A stretch of DNA of 64,000 nt from Mycolicibacterium vulneris (GTDB lineage: Bacteria; Actinomycetota; Actinomycetes; Mycobacteriales; Mycobacteriaceae). Made by a program: the position numbers and the translations under genes. The notes under the pieces are model-generated. The model was not told the DNA's origin. It worked only from the letters and a program-made list of their open reading frames with translations, and ran no database searches. The stretch lies in the NCBI RefSeq assembly GCF_002104765.1, contig NZ_NCXM01000020.1, positions 59,124 to 123,123 on the forward strand, read 5' to 3'. Below, one piece after another: positions 34,369-42,472 of the stretch (its first letter is position 1; each line of letters starts with the position of its first letter).

Positions 34369-35478
34369 TCACCACTGCAGCAACAGCAGCTCGAAGCAGA
34401 AACCGGGCCCCATTGCGAGCATCACCCCGAAGGCGCCGTCGCCCGGTGGCGCGGCGACCGTGCGGCGCAGGACGTCCAGCACGGACACCGAGGAAACGTT
34501 TCCGTTCTCCCGCATGGAGTTTCGACTGTGCGCGAGGGCATGGCCGGGCAACCCGATCGCATTCTCGATCGACTCGAGGACTTTTGGACCGCCGGGATGA
34601 CACACCCAGGCCGCGATGTCGGTGATGGACAGACCGTGATCGGCCAGGAACTCGTCGACCTCGGCACGCAGGTAGTCGTCGGCCATCTTGGGGACGTCAC
34701 GGGACATCACGAGCTGAAATCCGCTCGAGCCGACGTTCCAGCCCATCACGTCGACGGTTTCCGGGACGACCCGGCTGCGGGTCGCCAGCACGCGCGGTCC
34801 TGTTGCGTTGGCGACCAGCGGGATTCGTTCCGCACCAGTGGCGACGACGGCGGCGGCGCCGTCACCGAACAGGGACACCCCGATGAGCGCGGGGATCGAG
34901 GTGTCGTCGCGCTGCAGGGTGAGCGAGCACAGTTCGACCGACAGCAGCACGGCGACGTGCCCGGGGTAGCCGTGCAGGTAGTCGTGGACGCGCGCCATCC
35001 CGGCGGCGCCGGCCACGCAGCCGAGCCCGAACAGCGGCACCCGCTTGACGTCGGGCCGCAACCCGATTCGGGTCATCAACCGCGCGTCGATGGTGGGCAC
35101 GGCGATTCCGGTGCTGGAGACCATCACGATGGTGTCGACCTCGTGCGGTGCCACGCCGGCTGCCGCCAGCGCCGAATTGATGGCCCGCTCACCCAGATCG
35201 ACCGCCACCTCAAGATACGCGTTGTTGGCCTCCGTGAAGCCGCTCAGTCTCGGGTAACGCGACAGCGGCAGCGCGAGGCTGCGCCGGTCGACGCCGGCCG
35301 TCTGCGCGAAGCGCAGAAACCCCGGATCGGTGACCCCGGTGAGCTCGCGTGCGACCTCGTCCTGGTTGTAGCGGTGCGGCGTAAAAGCCACCGCGGTGCC
35401 GGCGATCCGTGGAGCGCCGCATCCTCGGTCCGCGGCCCGATGCGGGGAGCTGGAATACGTTGTTGCAGTCATGCCCAT
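34369..35478 (-). CDS. Type III polyketide synthase (chalcone/alkylresorcinol/pyrone synthase family)
   Basis: About 369 residues with a complete thiolase-fold catalytic triad. The Cys is in FGLGCVAGAAG (about 154), the His in VCHPGGPKV (about 294) and the Asn in RENGNVSS (about 327). GVSLFGDGAAAVV is also typical. Relatives in M. tuberculosis (Pks10, Pks11, Pks18) make long-chain alkylpyrones from fatty acyl-CoA and malonyl-CoA. The start could be GTG 35508, ATG 35478 or ATG 35472. It is followed by an ICMT-like methyltransferase at 14 bp, a probable operon making a methylated alkylpyrone or alkylresorcinol. Confidence 0.93.
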   Translation of the reverse strand: MGMTATTYSSSPHRAADRGCGAPRIAGTAVAFTPHRYNQDEVARELTGVTDPGFLRFAQTAGVDRRSLALPLSRYPRLSGFTEANNAYLEVAVDLGERAINSALAAAGVAPHEVDTIVMVSSTGIAVPTIDARLMTRIGLRPDVKRVPLFGLGCVAGAAGMARVHDYLHGYPGHVAVLLSVELCSLTLQRDDTSIPALIGVSLFGDGAAAVVATGAERIPLVANATGPRVLATRSRVVPETVDVMGWNVGSSGFQLVMSRDVPKMADDYLRAEVDEFLADHGLSITDIAAWVCHPGGPKVLESIENAIGLPGHALAHSRNSMRENGNVSSVSVLDVLRRTVAAPPGDGAFGVMLAMGPGFCFELLLLQW

Positions 35479-35645
35479 GCCGACGACGGCGGCCCCTAGA
35501 TGGTTCACCGGATCGCCGCCGAAGTGAGTTGAACCACAACGGCACAGCTACCGTTAACCAGGAGACGGGCACGTGGAGGGGATATTGTCAGGCGCGCCCG
35601 TTCGGCGCGAAAGGCCCTGCGCGACCGGGGAACCCCCGAGGACGT

Positions 35646-37880
35646 TCAGGCGGTTGGCGCAGACCGGAACCCGGCTCGATCGTCGATGATCGTGACCGGG
35701 ATGCCATTGAGCACGCCGTTGCCGGAGGGCTCGTCGACAAACGTCGGCGGGGAAAGCACATTCGTGTTGGCGCCCGGCGAGCTGTTGGCCACCGACATGC
35801 GGGTGCCCGGCTTGCCGTGCCCCCAGCCGTGCGGCATCGAGACCACTCCGGGCTTGATTGACTCGGTGACCTCGACGGGAACTTTGATCTCGCCGGCCTC
35901 CGATTTCACCGTCACGATGTCGTTGTCGGTGACGCCGCAGCGGGTCGCGTCGTCGGGATGAATCAGCAACGTGCACCGGTCCTTTCCCTTCATCAACGCG
36001 GGCACGTTATGCAGCCAGGTGTTGTTGGATCGGAGGTGCCGGCGGCTCACCAGGACGAGCGGCTCGGCGGGCCGCTGCATGCGCGCGGCCAGCCGCGGCA
36101 GGTCGTCGAGCAGGTATTGCGGGGCGAGCCGGACCTTCTTGTCGGCGGTGCCGAGGATGTCGGGCAGCTGCGGCACCATGGGCCCGAAGTCGATGCCGTT
36201 CGGGTGGGCCTTGAGCATGTCCAGCGTCAGCCCACCCGGGTTCTTGCCGTACTGGTCGCCGAAGGGCCCGGTGCGCAGCGTGAGGTCGAGCATTCGCTCG
36301 GGTCCGCCGTGCCCGTAGAGCTTGCGGATCTCCGCACCGTCGAGGCCCTGGGTAAAGGCCAGGTAGTCGAAGAATCCGTCGTCGATGGCAGCGACGTCCA
36401 CGTCCTCGGCCGGTGTGCCGGTGCACAGGCCGGTCAACCGGATCAGGATCTCCCATTCGTGCGGGCGATCGCCCGGATCGAACACCGGGGCAGAGTAATT
36501 CGCGATGCTGTGGATGGCGAAGAGCAGGATCAGATCGTCGTGGTGCGGCTGCTCCAGCGGGGACAGGCCGGGCAGGATCACGTCGGCGTGCCGCGTCGTC
36601 TCGTTGAGCCAAAGGTCAACGGAGATCATCGCTTCCAGCATCGGCAGCACTTCGTCGAGTTTGTCACCGGCGGGGGTGGACAGCACCGGGTTGCCCGCGA
36701 CGGTGATCAGCGCCTTGAGCTGCCCGTCGCCCGGCGTGGCGATCTCCTCGGCCATGCACGACACCGGCGCCTGACCGAGCACCTCTTTGGCGCCGCGCAC
36801 CCGGGTGTGCCAACGACCGAATTCCGCTGCGCCGTCTTCCAGCCCGGGCAGTGGCTGGGTGGTGAACGACCAGGCCGCAGGCTTGGGGAACATCGCGCCG
36901 CCCGGCGTGTCGAAATGGCCGGTGAGGATGTTGACGGCGTCGACCAGCCAGCTGGCGAGGCTGCCAAACTCCTGATTGCACAGGCCGATTCGGCCGTATA
37001 CCACCGACTTCTCGGTACCGGCGAGCTCGCGGGCGAGCCGACCTATGCGGTCTTCGTCGATGCCCGTGACCGCGCTGACCCGTTCCGGTGGCCAGTCCGC
37101 GACGGCTCGCCGCATAGTGTCGACACCGTCGACGTACGGCCCCGGTTTGATGAGGCCCTCGTCGAAGAGGGTGTGCGCGACGGCCAGCAACAGCGCCGCG
37201 TCGGTTCCCGGCACGATGGGCAGCCATTCGTCGGCGCGCGCGGCGGTCAGGGTGCGCACCGGGTCGATTACGATCACCTTGCCGCGTTTGCGAATCCCGT
37301 CGATCAGACTCATCACGTGGGGCGCCGCCAACAGTGATCCCTGCGACGCGGCCGGGTTGGCGCCCATGATCACCAGGAGGTCGGTGCGTTCGATGTCGGG
37401 CACCGGGAAGTTCCACCACAGGCCGTACATCAGATGCGACGACAGGTTTTTCGGCCACTGGTCGACCGTGCCCGGTGAATACGTGACCGGCATGCCGGAC
37501 ATGCCCATCAGTACGCCCGCGTAGCGGGCCAGTGAGAACGAATGCGCCAGAGGGTTGCCGGTGTAGGCGGTGACCGCGCCGATGCCGTATTTGTCGATCA
37601 CCGGGCTCAGCAGTTCGGTGCAGCGGCGAAACGCCACGTCCCAACTGACTTCCCGCCAGTGGCCGTCGACCTTGATCATCGGCTGGCGGATGCGGTCCGG
37701 ATCGTCGTGCAGGGCCGCAAGCGAGGTGCCTTTGGGGCACAGATGTCCGCGGCTCCACACGTCGTCACGGTTGCCGCGGATGCCGGTGACGCTGCCGCCC
37801 TCAACGTGGATTTCCAAGCCGCACATGGCTTCACACAAGGGACACGTGCGCAGGTGCGTCCCGTCTTCGCCCGGTTTCAT
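35646..37880 (-). CDS. Molybdopterin oxidoreductase (formate dehydrogenase/nitrate reductase family)
   Basis: About 744 residues of the DMSO reductase superfamily. The N-terminal [4Fe-4S] site is C13-x2-C16-x3-C20-x27-C48, followed by GTSLAALHDDPDRIRQPM. Later segments are TAYTGNPLAHSFSLARYAG, LLVIMGANPAASQGS, LPIVPGTDAALLLAVAHTL and a C-terminal guanine-dinucleotide domain (VSRRHLRSNNTWLHN, then SMPHGWGHG). It resembles Rv0197-type oxidoreductases of about 760 residues. I chose the ATG at 37880 because a perfect 10-bp palindrome lies at 37893-37915, which would be inside the gene if it started at 37922. No other subunit genes are adjacent. Substrate unknown. Confidence 0.92.
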   Translation of the reverse strand: MKPGEDGTHLRTCPLCEAMCGLEIHVEGGSVTGIRGNRDDVWSRGHLCPKGTSLAALHDDPDRIRQPMIKVDGHWREVSWDVAFRRCTELLSPVIDKYGIGAVTAYTGNPLAHSFSLARYAGVLMGMSGMPVTYSPGTVDQWPKNLSSHLMYGLWWNFPVPDIERTDLLVIMGANPAASQGSLLAAPHVMSLIDGIRKRGKVIVIDPVRTLTAARADEWLPIVPGTDAALLLAVAHTLFDEGLIKPGPYVDGVDTMRRAVADWPPERVSAVTGIDEDRIGRLARELAGTEKSVVYGRIGLCNQEFGSLASWLVDAVNILTGHFDTPGGAMFPKPAAWSFTTQPLPGLEDGAAEFGRWHTRVRGAKEVLGQAPVSCMAEEIATPGDGQLKALITVAGNPVLSTPAGDKLDEVLPMLEAMISVDLWLNETTRHADVILPGLSPLEQPHHDDLILLFAIHSIANYSAPVFDPGDRPHEWEILIRLTGLCTGTPAEDVDVAAIDDGFFDYLAFTQGLDGAEIRKLYGHGGPERMLDLTLRTGPFGDQYGKNPGGLTLDMLKAHPNGIDFGPMVPQLPDILGTADKKVRLAPQYLLDDLPRLAARMQRPAEPLVLVSRRHLRSNNTWLHNVPALMKGKDRCTLLIHPDDATRCGVTDNDIVTVKSEAGEIKVPVEVTESIKPGVVSMPHGWGHGKPGTRMSVANSSPGANTNVLSPPTFVDEPSGNGVLNGIPVTIIDDRAGFRSAPTA

Positions 37881-37892
37881 CCACCCACTGTA

Positions 37893-37915
37893 TTCCGCTA
37901 CCGCGGGTAGCGGAA
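37893..37915. promoter_or_regulatory. Perfect inverted repeat at the start of the molybdopterin gene
   Basis: ttccgctacc-gcg-ggtagcggaa is a 10-bp perfect inverted repeat with a 3-bp spacer, ending 13 bp before the ATG at 37880. Its size fits a dimeric repressor operator of the TetR or MarR kind (inference). A hairpin acting on translation is the alternative. Confidence 0.55.
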
Positions 37916-37931
37916 GTGTCAAGATTCGGGG

Positions 37932-38357
37932 TCAGCCCGCCCAGGGCCCGATGCCGCCCACCTTGTCGATGCGGATGTGGGTCAGATAGCCCGGCGGCGC
38001 GCCGTCGGGCGGGAATTTCGTGTTCGGGTCGCCCAGGACCGGGTTGAGCTCCGCCAGCAGTTCGGGCGCGCCGCCCTCGGTGATCCGGGCGGTCCCGGTG
38101 AGCGAGAGGTAGGGGCGCATCCCCTGGCCCGCCGCGTCGAGCGACACGATGGTCACGGCGACGCGGGGATCGTTGCGGACGTTACGGACCTTCTTGTGTT
38201 CGGAAAGGTGGGCGCTGACGAGTTCGTCTCCGTCGGGGGTAGACCGCAACGCCACCCAGACCACGCTCACCTGGGGGCTGCCGTCGGGATCGACGGTCAC
38301 CAGAGTGGCATCCGCGCCCCTCCCGATGAGGTCGCGGGCAGCGTCGTTCAGTCTCAT
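37932..38357 (-). CDS. PPOX-class F420/FMN-binding oxidoreductase-like protein
   Basis: A 141-residue split-barrel protein of the pyridoxamine-5'-phosphate-oxidase superfamily. GRGADATLVTVDPDGSPQVS and VVWVALRSTP are followed by LSEHKKVRNVRNDPRVAVTI, typical of mycobacterial F420- or FMN-dependent TIGR03618-like proteins. I chose the ATG at 38357 (MRLNDAARDLI); the frame extends upstream without family similarity. It reads towards the molybdopterin gene on the same strand, but the palindrome and about 50 bp separate them. It may reduce or bind a flavin-type cofactor substrate. Confidence 0.88.
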   Translation of the reverse strand: MRLNDAARDLIGRGADATLVTVDPDGSPQVSVVWVALRSTPDGDELVSAHLSEHKKVRNVRNDPRVAVTIVSLDAAGQGMRPYLSLTGTARITEGGAPELLAELNPVLGDPNTKFPPDGAPPGYLTHIRIDKVGGIGPWAG

Positions 38358-38406
38358 GCGTTGTTCTACACCCGCGCGCGGCTTTTCATTCCCGGCCGCG
38401 ACAAAG

Positions 38407-38440
38407 CGGTGGCCCGGCCACGCCTGTGACCGGGCCACCG
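38407..38440 (-). terminator. Stem-loop downstream of the CsbD gene
   Basis: cggtggcccgg and ccgggccaccg form an 11-bp perfect stem with a 12-base loop, starting about 10 bp after the CsbD stop on the minus strand. Only a weak T-run (ctttg) follows. This fits the I-shaped, U-poor terminators common in mycobacteria. Confidence 0.6.
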
Positions 38441-38450
38441 TCGACTGCCG

Positions 38451-38684
38451 CTACTGTTCGGCTTTCTGGCGAGCTTCGTTGATTTCGGCGGCCTTGCGGG
38501 CGCTTTCGGCCTCGGCCTCTTTCTTGGCGGCCTCTCGTTGCGCGTCGGCCTTGTCCTGCTGAGCCTGGCCCTCACGCATCAGGTCATCACGCCCGGCGAC
38601 CGCGCCGGCGACTTCCTTGACCTTGCCCTTGACGCCCTCGACGATGCCCTCGATGGCTTCTTCGGGTCCACTCTTGTCCGACAT
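38451..38684 (-). CDS. CsbD family stress protein
   Basis: A 77-residue, highly charged helical protein. The N-terminal CsbD motif is EEAIEGIVEGVKGKVKEVAG (residues 8-27), and the C-terminal half is Lys/Glu/Ala-rich and coiled-coil-like (REAAKKEAEAESARKAAEIN). A GGAGGGAG ribosome site precedes ATG 38684. CsbD proteins are general stress proteins, and mycobacterial relatives (MBP-1 type) have been linked to microaggregates (family knowledge). A stem-loop at 38407-38440 probably ends its transcript, making it a single-gene unit. Confidence 0.88.
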   Translation of the reverse strand: MSDKSGPEEAIEGIVEGVKGKVKEVAGAVAGRDDLMREGQAQQDKADAQREAAKKEAEAESARKAAEINEARQKAEQ

Positions 38685-38979
38685 GCATTCTCCCTCCGTG
38701 TGGCGCACGAATGCCCGTGTCGTGCGCTCGCCCCCTTTATTGCCCAACCTGTGCGTTCTCGAAACGTGGGCGACGAGTAGCCTTCGCCACAGTCGTGACC
38801 TGGCGGTTCGTCGCCACCGAGAACTCGCCGAGGGTACCGCCCAATTACCCTGCCGGACAACATCACTGATCACACTCGGCGACTATGTCGACCGCTGCAC
38901 CGCCTCATTTACGCGCCGTCACCCGATGCGCCTACGCTGGTGGGCCGAGGTTTCGGCGACGGCGCGAGGAGTCGTGACG

Positions 38980-39432
38980 GTGGAAATGTGGGAACTGGTC
39001 GCCCGCGAGCGAATCCGGGACACCTTGGCTCGCTACAACTGGTCCGGTGACGCCGGCCGACTCGACGGCCTTGCGGAGACATTCTGCATCCACGGCGTCC
39101 TCGAGATTCGCGGTTCCGCGCCGCTGCACGGGCGTTCAAAGATCGCGGCCTTCCTGGGCGGTGTCACCGGAAAGGTCGCGGCCGAGGCCGGCGTCAAACC
39201 GATTGTGCGCCATAACGTCGCGAACGTGTTGTTCACCGAGGTGACTCCCGGCCGCGCCCGGGTCGACTCCTACTTCACCGTGGTCACCCATATCGGGCTC
39301 GACCACTGCGGCCGCTACCGAGATCTCCTGGTGCCCGAGGATGACGCGTGGCTGATCAAGCACCGCAAGGTCTCGATCGACTGGGCGGCGCCCGACTCGG
39401 CGATGGCCCGCGAGCCCTCCGGGGCGCAGTGA
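38980..39432 (+). CDS. SnoaL-like / NTF2-fold protein
   Basis: A protein of about 150 residues. WELVARERIRDTLARYNWSG starts a helix typical of SnoaL-like domains (cyclase, isomerase or dehydratase fold). ETFCIHGVLEIRG and the strand segments RARVDSYFTVVTHIGLDHC and KHRKVSIDWAAP follow. I chose the GTG at 38980 (AGGA about nine bases upstream); GTG 38974 and ATG 38986 are close alternatives. It is divergent from the CsbD gene. Similar proteins often accompany Rieske, BVMO or SDR genes, but no such partner is directly next to it. Confidence 0.82.
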   Translation: MEMWELVARERIRDTLARYNWSGDAGRLDGLAETFCIHGVLEIRGSAPLHGRSKIAAFLGGVTGKVAAEAGVKPIVRHNVANVLFTEVTPGRARVDSYFTVVTHIGLDHCGRYRDLLVPEDDAWLIKHRKVSIDWAAPDSAMAREPSGAQ

Positions 39433-39772
39433 TCACGTCCTCGCGGGAACACCAAACCTGTTGTCTGCGTTGCGGTTACGCACTGCCCTTCGCGGAGCTG
39501 ATCCCCGGGGGCGCTGCTGCTGGCGGGGGGCGCCGACCCGCGTGACGCCATCGCCGGGCTACAACCGCTACTCCTTCGACCACCTGCTCGCCGGGCACCG
39601 GTCCACCAGCGCATAAGCGGCGACCCGCCGGGGCGTCGGGACGTCGGCTGAGTGGCGATTTCGTTTATGTACCGCCGGGATGTTTGCCGGAAGCCCCTCA
39701 ACGGCTACAGATAAAGGTCACACGAAATAAGTTGCGGCCGCCCTGATCGCGCGTCCCCTCAGGAGCTCCGGG
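39433..39772. other. 340-bp gap with a possible gene remnant
   Basis: No complete gene. On the plus strand a short frame ending at a TAA near 39616 reads GYNRYSFDHLLAGHRSTSA, which looks like the C-terminal tail of a real protein, but the frame breaks upstream. It may be a decayed gene end; family not recognised. The last 100 bp, which are more AT-rich (attTCGTTTATGT, ACAGATAAAGGTCA), likely hold the promoter of the acyltransferase at 39773. Confidence 0.25.
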
Positions 39773-41221
39773 ATGACCGCCGGTCACGTGATCAGCGGTC
39801 ATGGCCGCACAACCGAGACGAGCAGCATGCAACGACTCAGTGGGTTAGACGCCTTCTTTTTATACCTGGAATCACCGACGCAGCCGCTGAATATTTGCTG
39901 CGTCCTGGAGATGGATCCCGCGACGATGCCGGGGGGCTACACCTTCGACCGCTTCCAGGAGGCGCTGTCGGTGCGGTTGGACGCCGTGCCCGAATTCCGC
40001 CTCAAGCTGGCCGACAACCAATTGAACTTCGACCATCCGGTGTGGGTCGACGACGATCGTTTCGCTCTGGCACGACACCTTCACCGCGTCGCCCTGCCCT
40101 CGCCGGGCGGCCCGAAAGAATTAGCGGACTTCTGCGGACACATCGCCGGGCTGGCCCTCGATCGGGATCGCCCACTGTGGGAGATGTGGGTGATCGAAGG
40201 CCTGCACGGCACCGACGCGCTGTCCGTCGTCCTCAAAGTCCACCACGCGGTGGTCGACGGCGTGGGCGGAGCCAACCTGCTCGCGCAGTTGTGCAGCGCC
40301 GTGCCGGACGCCGCGCCGCCGGAACCGGCCGAGCGCGCCGGCGCGGCGAATCCGCTGCAGATCGCCGCCAGTGGGCTGATCGGCGCGGCATTGCGACCGT
40401 GGCGCCTGGCCAAGGTCGTGCCGTCAACAGCGCTGACCCTGGCCGGAACGTTGCTTCGTGCCCGCGGCGGGGGGCAGACGATGGCGGCTCCGTTCGCGGC
40501 GCCCTCGACGGCGTTCAACGGCTCGTTCACGCGGCGCCGCAACATCGCTCTCACCAGCGTGGATCTCGAGGACGTGAAAACGGTCAAACGCCGGTTCGGG
40601 GTGACGGTCAACGACGTCGTGACGGCGCTGTGCGCCGGCGCGCTGCGCCAGTACCTCCGGGACCGCGACGCGCTGTCGGACCTGCCCCTGGTCGCCAGCG
40701 TGCCGGTATCCGTCCGCGAGAAATCGACTCGGACGGGCCGCAACCAGATGACCTGGATGCTCTGCCGGCTCGAAACCCACATCGACGATCCGGCGGAACG
40801 GCTGGCCAGCATCGCCGCCGGAAACGCCGCGGCCAAGGACCACTCCGCGGCGCTGGGCCCGACCCTGCTGCACGACTGGACGCAAGTGGCCGGACAGGCC
40901 ATGTTCGGCGCCGCCAGGAAACTGCTTCCCCGCATCCCAATGCCGGACAAGCCACCACACAACCTGGTGATGTCCAACGTGGCCGGCCCGCAGGACCAGC
41001 TCTACTTCCTGGGGTGCCGGCTCGACGCCATGTATCCGCTCGGCCCGATCATCGCGGGCGCCGCGCTCAACATCACCGTGATGTCGCTCAACGGCCGACT
41101 CGGCGTCGGCATCATCTCCTGCCCCGACCTGGTGCCGGACCTGTGGGACCTCGCCGACGCGTTCCCGGCCGCGCTCAAAGAGCTGGTGAATTGCGGCGAG
41201 TCCGCGGGCAACCCACTCTGA
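39773..41221 (+). CDS. Wax ester synthase / diacylglycerol acyltransferase (WS/DGAT)
   Basis: A 482-residue acyltransferase. The catalytic HHAVVDG motif is at residues 157-163. The N-terminal hallmark is QRLSGLDAFFLYLESPTQPL, and the C-terminal marker NLVMSNVAGPQDQLYFLGCR is typical of mycobacterial Tgs/WS-DGAT proteins. It transfers acyl from acyl-CoA to diacylglycerol or a fatty alcohol, storing triacylglycerol or wax ester. The ATG at 39773 has AGGAG seven bases before it; the ATG at 39827, where similarity begins, is an alternative. It is followed in the same direction by the meta-cleavage-type hydrolase. Confidence 0.93.
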   Translation: MTAGHVISGHGRTTETSSMQRLSGLDAFFLYLESPTQPLNICCVLEMDPATMPGGYTFDRFQEALSVRLDAVPEFRLKLADNQLNFDHPVWVDDDRFALARHLHRVALPSPGGPKELADFCGHIAGLALDRDRPLWEMWVIEGLHGTDALSVVLKVHHAVVDGVGGANLLAQLCSAVPDAAPPEPAERAGAANPLQIAASGLIGAALRPWRLAKVVPSTALTLAGTLLRARGGGQTMAAPFAAPSTAFNGSFTRRRNIALTSVDLEDVKTVKRRFGVTVNDVVTALCAGALRQYLRDRDALSDLPLVASVPVSVREKSTRTGRNQMTWMLCRLETHIDDPAERLASIAAGNAAAKDHSAALGPTLLHDWTQVAGQAMFGAARKLLPRIPMPDKPPHNLVMSNVAGPQDQLYFLGCRLDAMYPLGPIIAGAALNITVMSLNGRLGVGIISCPDLVPDLWDLADAFPAALKELVNCGESAGNPL

Positions 41222-41272
41222 CCGGCCCGGTGAGCGGAACCCCGTCCGCCATGCGCGCGATGGCATGGCAGG

Positions 41273-42163
41273 GTGACACCCGTGGCAGACACATCTGAAC
41301 CGACGACCATCGCGGCGGACGACCTGCGTGAAATCGGCCTCGACAAGGGCGCTTTGCGCTACTACGACACCGGTGGCCCGGATTCCGGCGCGGTGCTGTT
41401 GTTCCTGCACGGATCCGGCCCGGGCGTCACCGGGTGGCGCAACTTCCGTGGCGTGCTGCCCGCCTTCGCCGCCCACTTCCGGTGCCTGATCCTGGAATTC
41501 CCCGGGTTCGGGGTCAGCGACGACTTCGGCGGGCATCCGATGGTCACCGCGTTCGGCACGGTGTCGCCCTTCCTGGACGCGCTGGGCGTCGACAAGGTGC
41601 ACATCGTCGGCAACTCCATGGGCGGCGGCGTCGGCATCAACTTCGCCACCCACAATCCGGACCGCGTCGACCGGCTGGTGACCATCGGCGGCATCGGCAC
41701 CAACATATTCAGTCCCAGTCCGAGCGAAGGCATTCGGCTGCTGCAGGAGTTCGTCGAAGATCCCACCCGGCAACGGCTGGTCGACTGGCTCAAGTCGATG
41801 GTCTACGACCAGGCCCTGGTCACCGAACAGCTGATCGAGGAACGCTGGCAGCTGGCCACCGACCCGGGCACCCTGGCCGCGGCGCGACGCATGTACGGCA
41901 AGGCGGCGTTCGCCGGAATGAACGCCGCGCTGAACGCCTCCGACCGGCCGCTGCCATGGGCGACCATGCACAAGCTCACCGCGCCCACCCTGTTGACGTG
42001 GGGCCGCGACGACCGGGTGAGTCCGCCGGACATGGCGCTGATCCCGATGCGCACCATCCCCAACGCGGAGCTGCACATCTTCCCCAACTCGGGGCACTGG
42101 GCGATGATCGAGGCCAAGGACGCGTTCGAAAGCACCGTGCTGGCGTTCCTGTCACGCGATTGA
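41273..42163 (+). CDS. Alpha/beta hydrolase of the meta-cleavage product (HsaD/BphD) type
   Basis: A 296-residue alpha/beta hydrolase. The oxyanion segment FLHGSGPGVTGWRNFRG is diagnostic for C-C bond hydrolases such as HsaD and BphD. The nucleophile motif is VGNSMGGGVG, the acid is in WGRDDRVSPPD and the His in NSGHWAMIE. These enzymes split ring meta-cleavage products into a dienoate and an acid. An HsaA-like and an HsaC-like gene lie 4-6 kb downstream, so it could complete that pathway. GTG 41273 or GTG 41282 is the start. It is convergent with the truncated SnoaL gene. Confidence 0.92.
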   Translation: MTPVADTSEPTTIAADDLREIGLDKGALRYYDTGGPDSGAVLLFLHGSGPGVTGWRNFRGVLPAFAAHFRCLILEFPGFGVSDDFGGHPMVTAFGTVSPFLDALGVDKVHIVGNSMGGGVGINFATHNPDRVDRLVTIGGIGTNIFSPSPSEGIRLLQEFVEDPTRQRLVDWLKSMVYDQALVTEQLIEERWQLATDPGTLAAARRMYGKAAFAGMNAALNASDRPLPWATMHKLTAPTLLTWGRDDRVSPPDMALIPMRTIPNAELHIFPNSGHWAMIEAKDAFESTVLAFLSRD

Positions 42164-42213
42164 GGCAGCGGCGATCGCGCGCGCGGCGAAGCCGGGCGAA
42201 GCGGGTCGCGCGA

Positions 42214-42462
42214 TCAGCTCTGGCCCGCAAGGCCTTTCGTCAACAGCGCGAGCGCGTCGGGGTTACCGTCGAGCACTCGGCTGGTCCGGGTGGCGATCTG
42301 CCAGCCATCGACGTCGCATACGCCGTCGGTCGCCCACAGGCCCGCAGCGACGTCGGCATCGCCGGCATCGACCGCGGGGCCGTACGAGGCGATCAATCGG
42401 GCGATGTCGCGCTCGTCCTCGAGCCGGCGCAGGCGGGCCAGCACCCCGTCGATGGCGGTCAT
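42214..42462 (-). pseudogene. Truncated SnoaL-like (NTF2-fold) protein
   Basis: An 82-residue frame from ATG 42462: RLRRLEDERDIARLIASYGP and AVDAGDADVAAGLWATDG, then VCDVDGWQIATRT. It matches the first half of SnoaL-like proteins that commonly sit beside mycobacterial SDRs. Those are usually 130-180 residues, so the C-terminal strands are missing here. The last 25 residues (to LLTKGLAGQS) do not look like the family. It lies 10 bp downstream of the mycofactocin-coupled SDR on the same strand. It may be a truncated remnant or a short functional variant. Confidence 0.6.
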
Positions 42463-42472
42463 GGTGTTCTCC

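Noticed and set aside
34355..34603. Upstream extension of the ICMT-like frame
   Set aside because: It lies inside the polyketide synthase gene and encodes Arg-rich sequence without similarity.
37881..37922. Longer start for the molybdopterin gene (14 extra codons)
   Set aside because: These codons overlap the perfect palindrome and lack family similarity; the ATG at 37880 is preferred.
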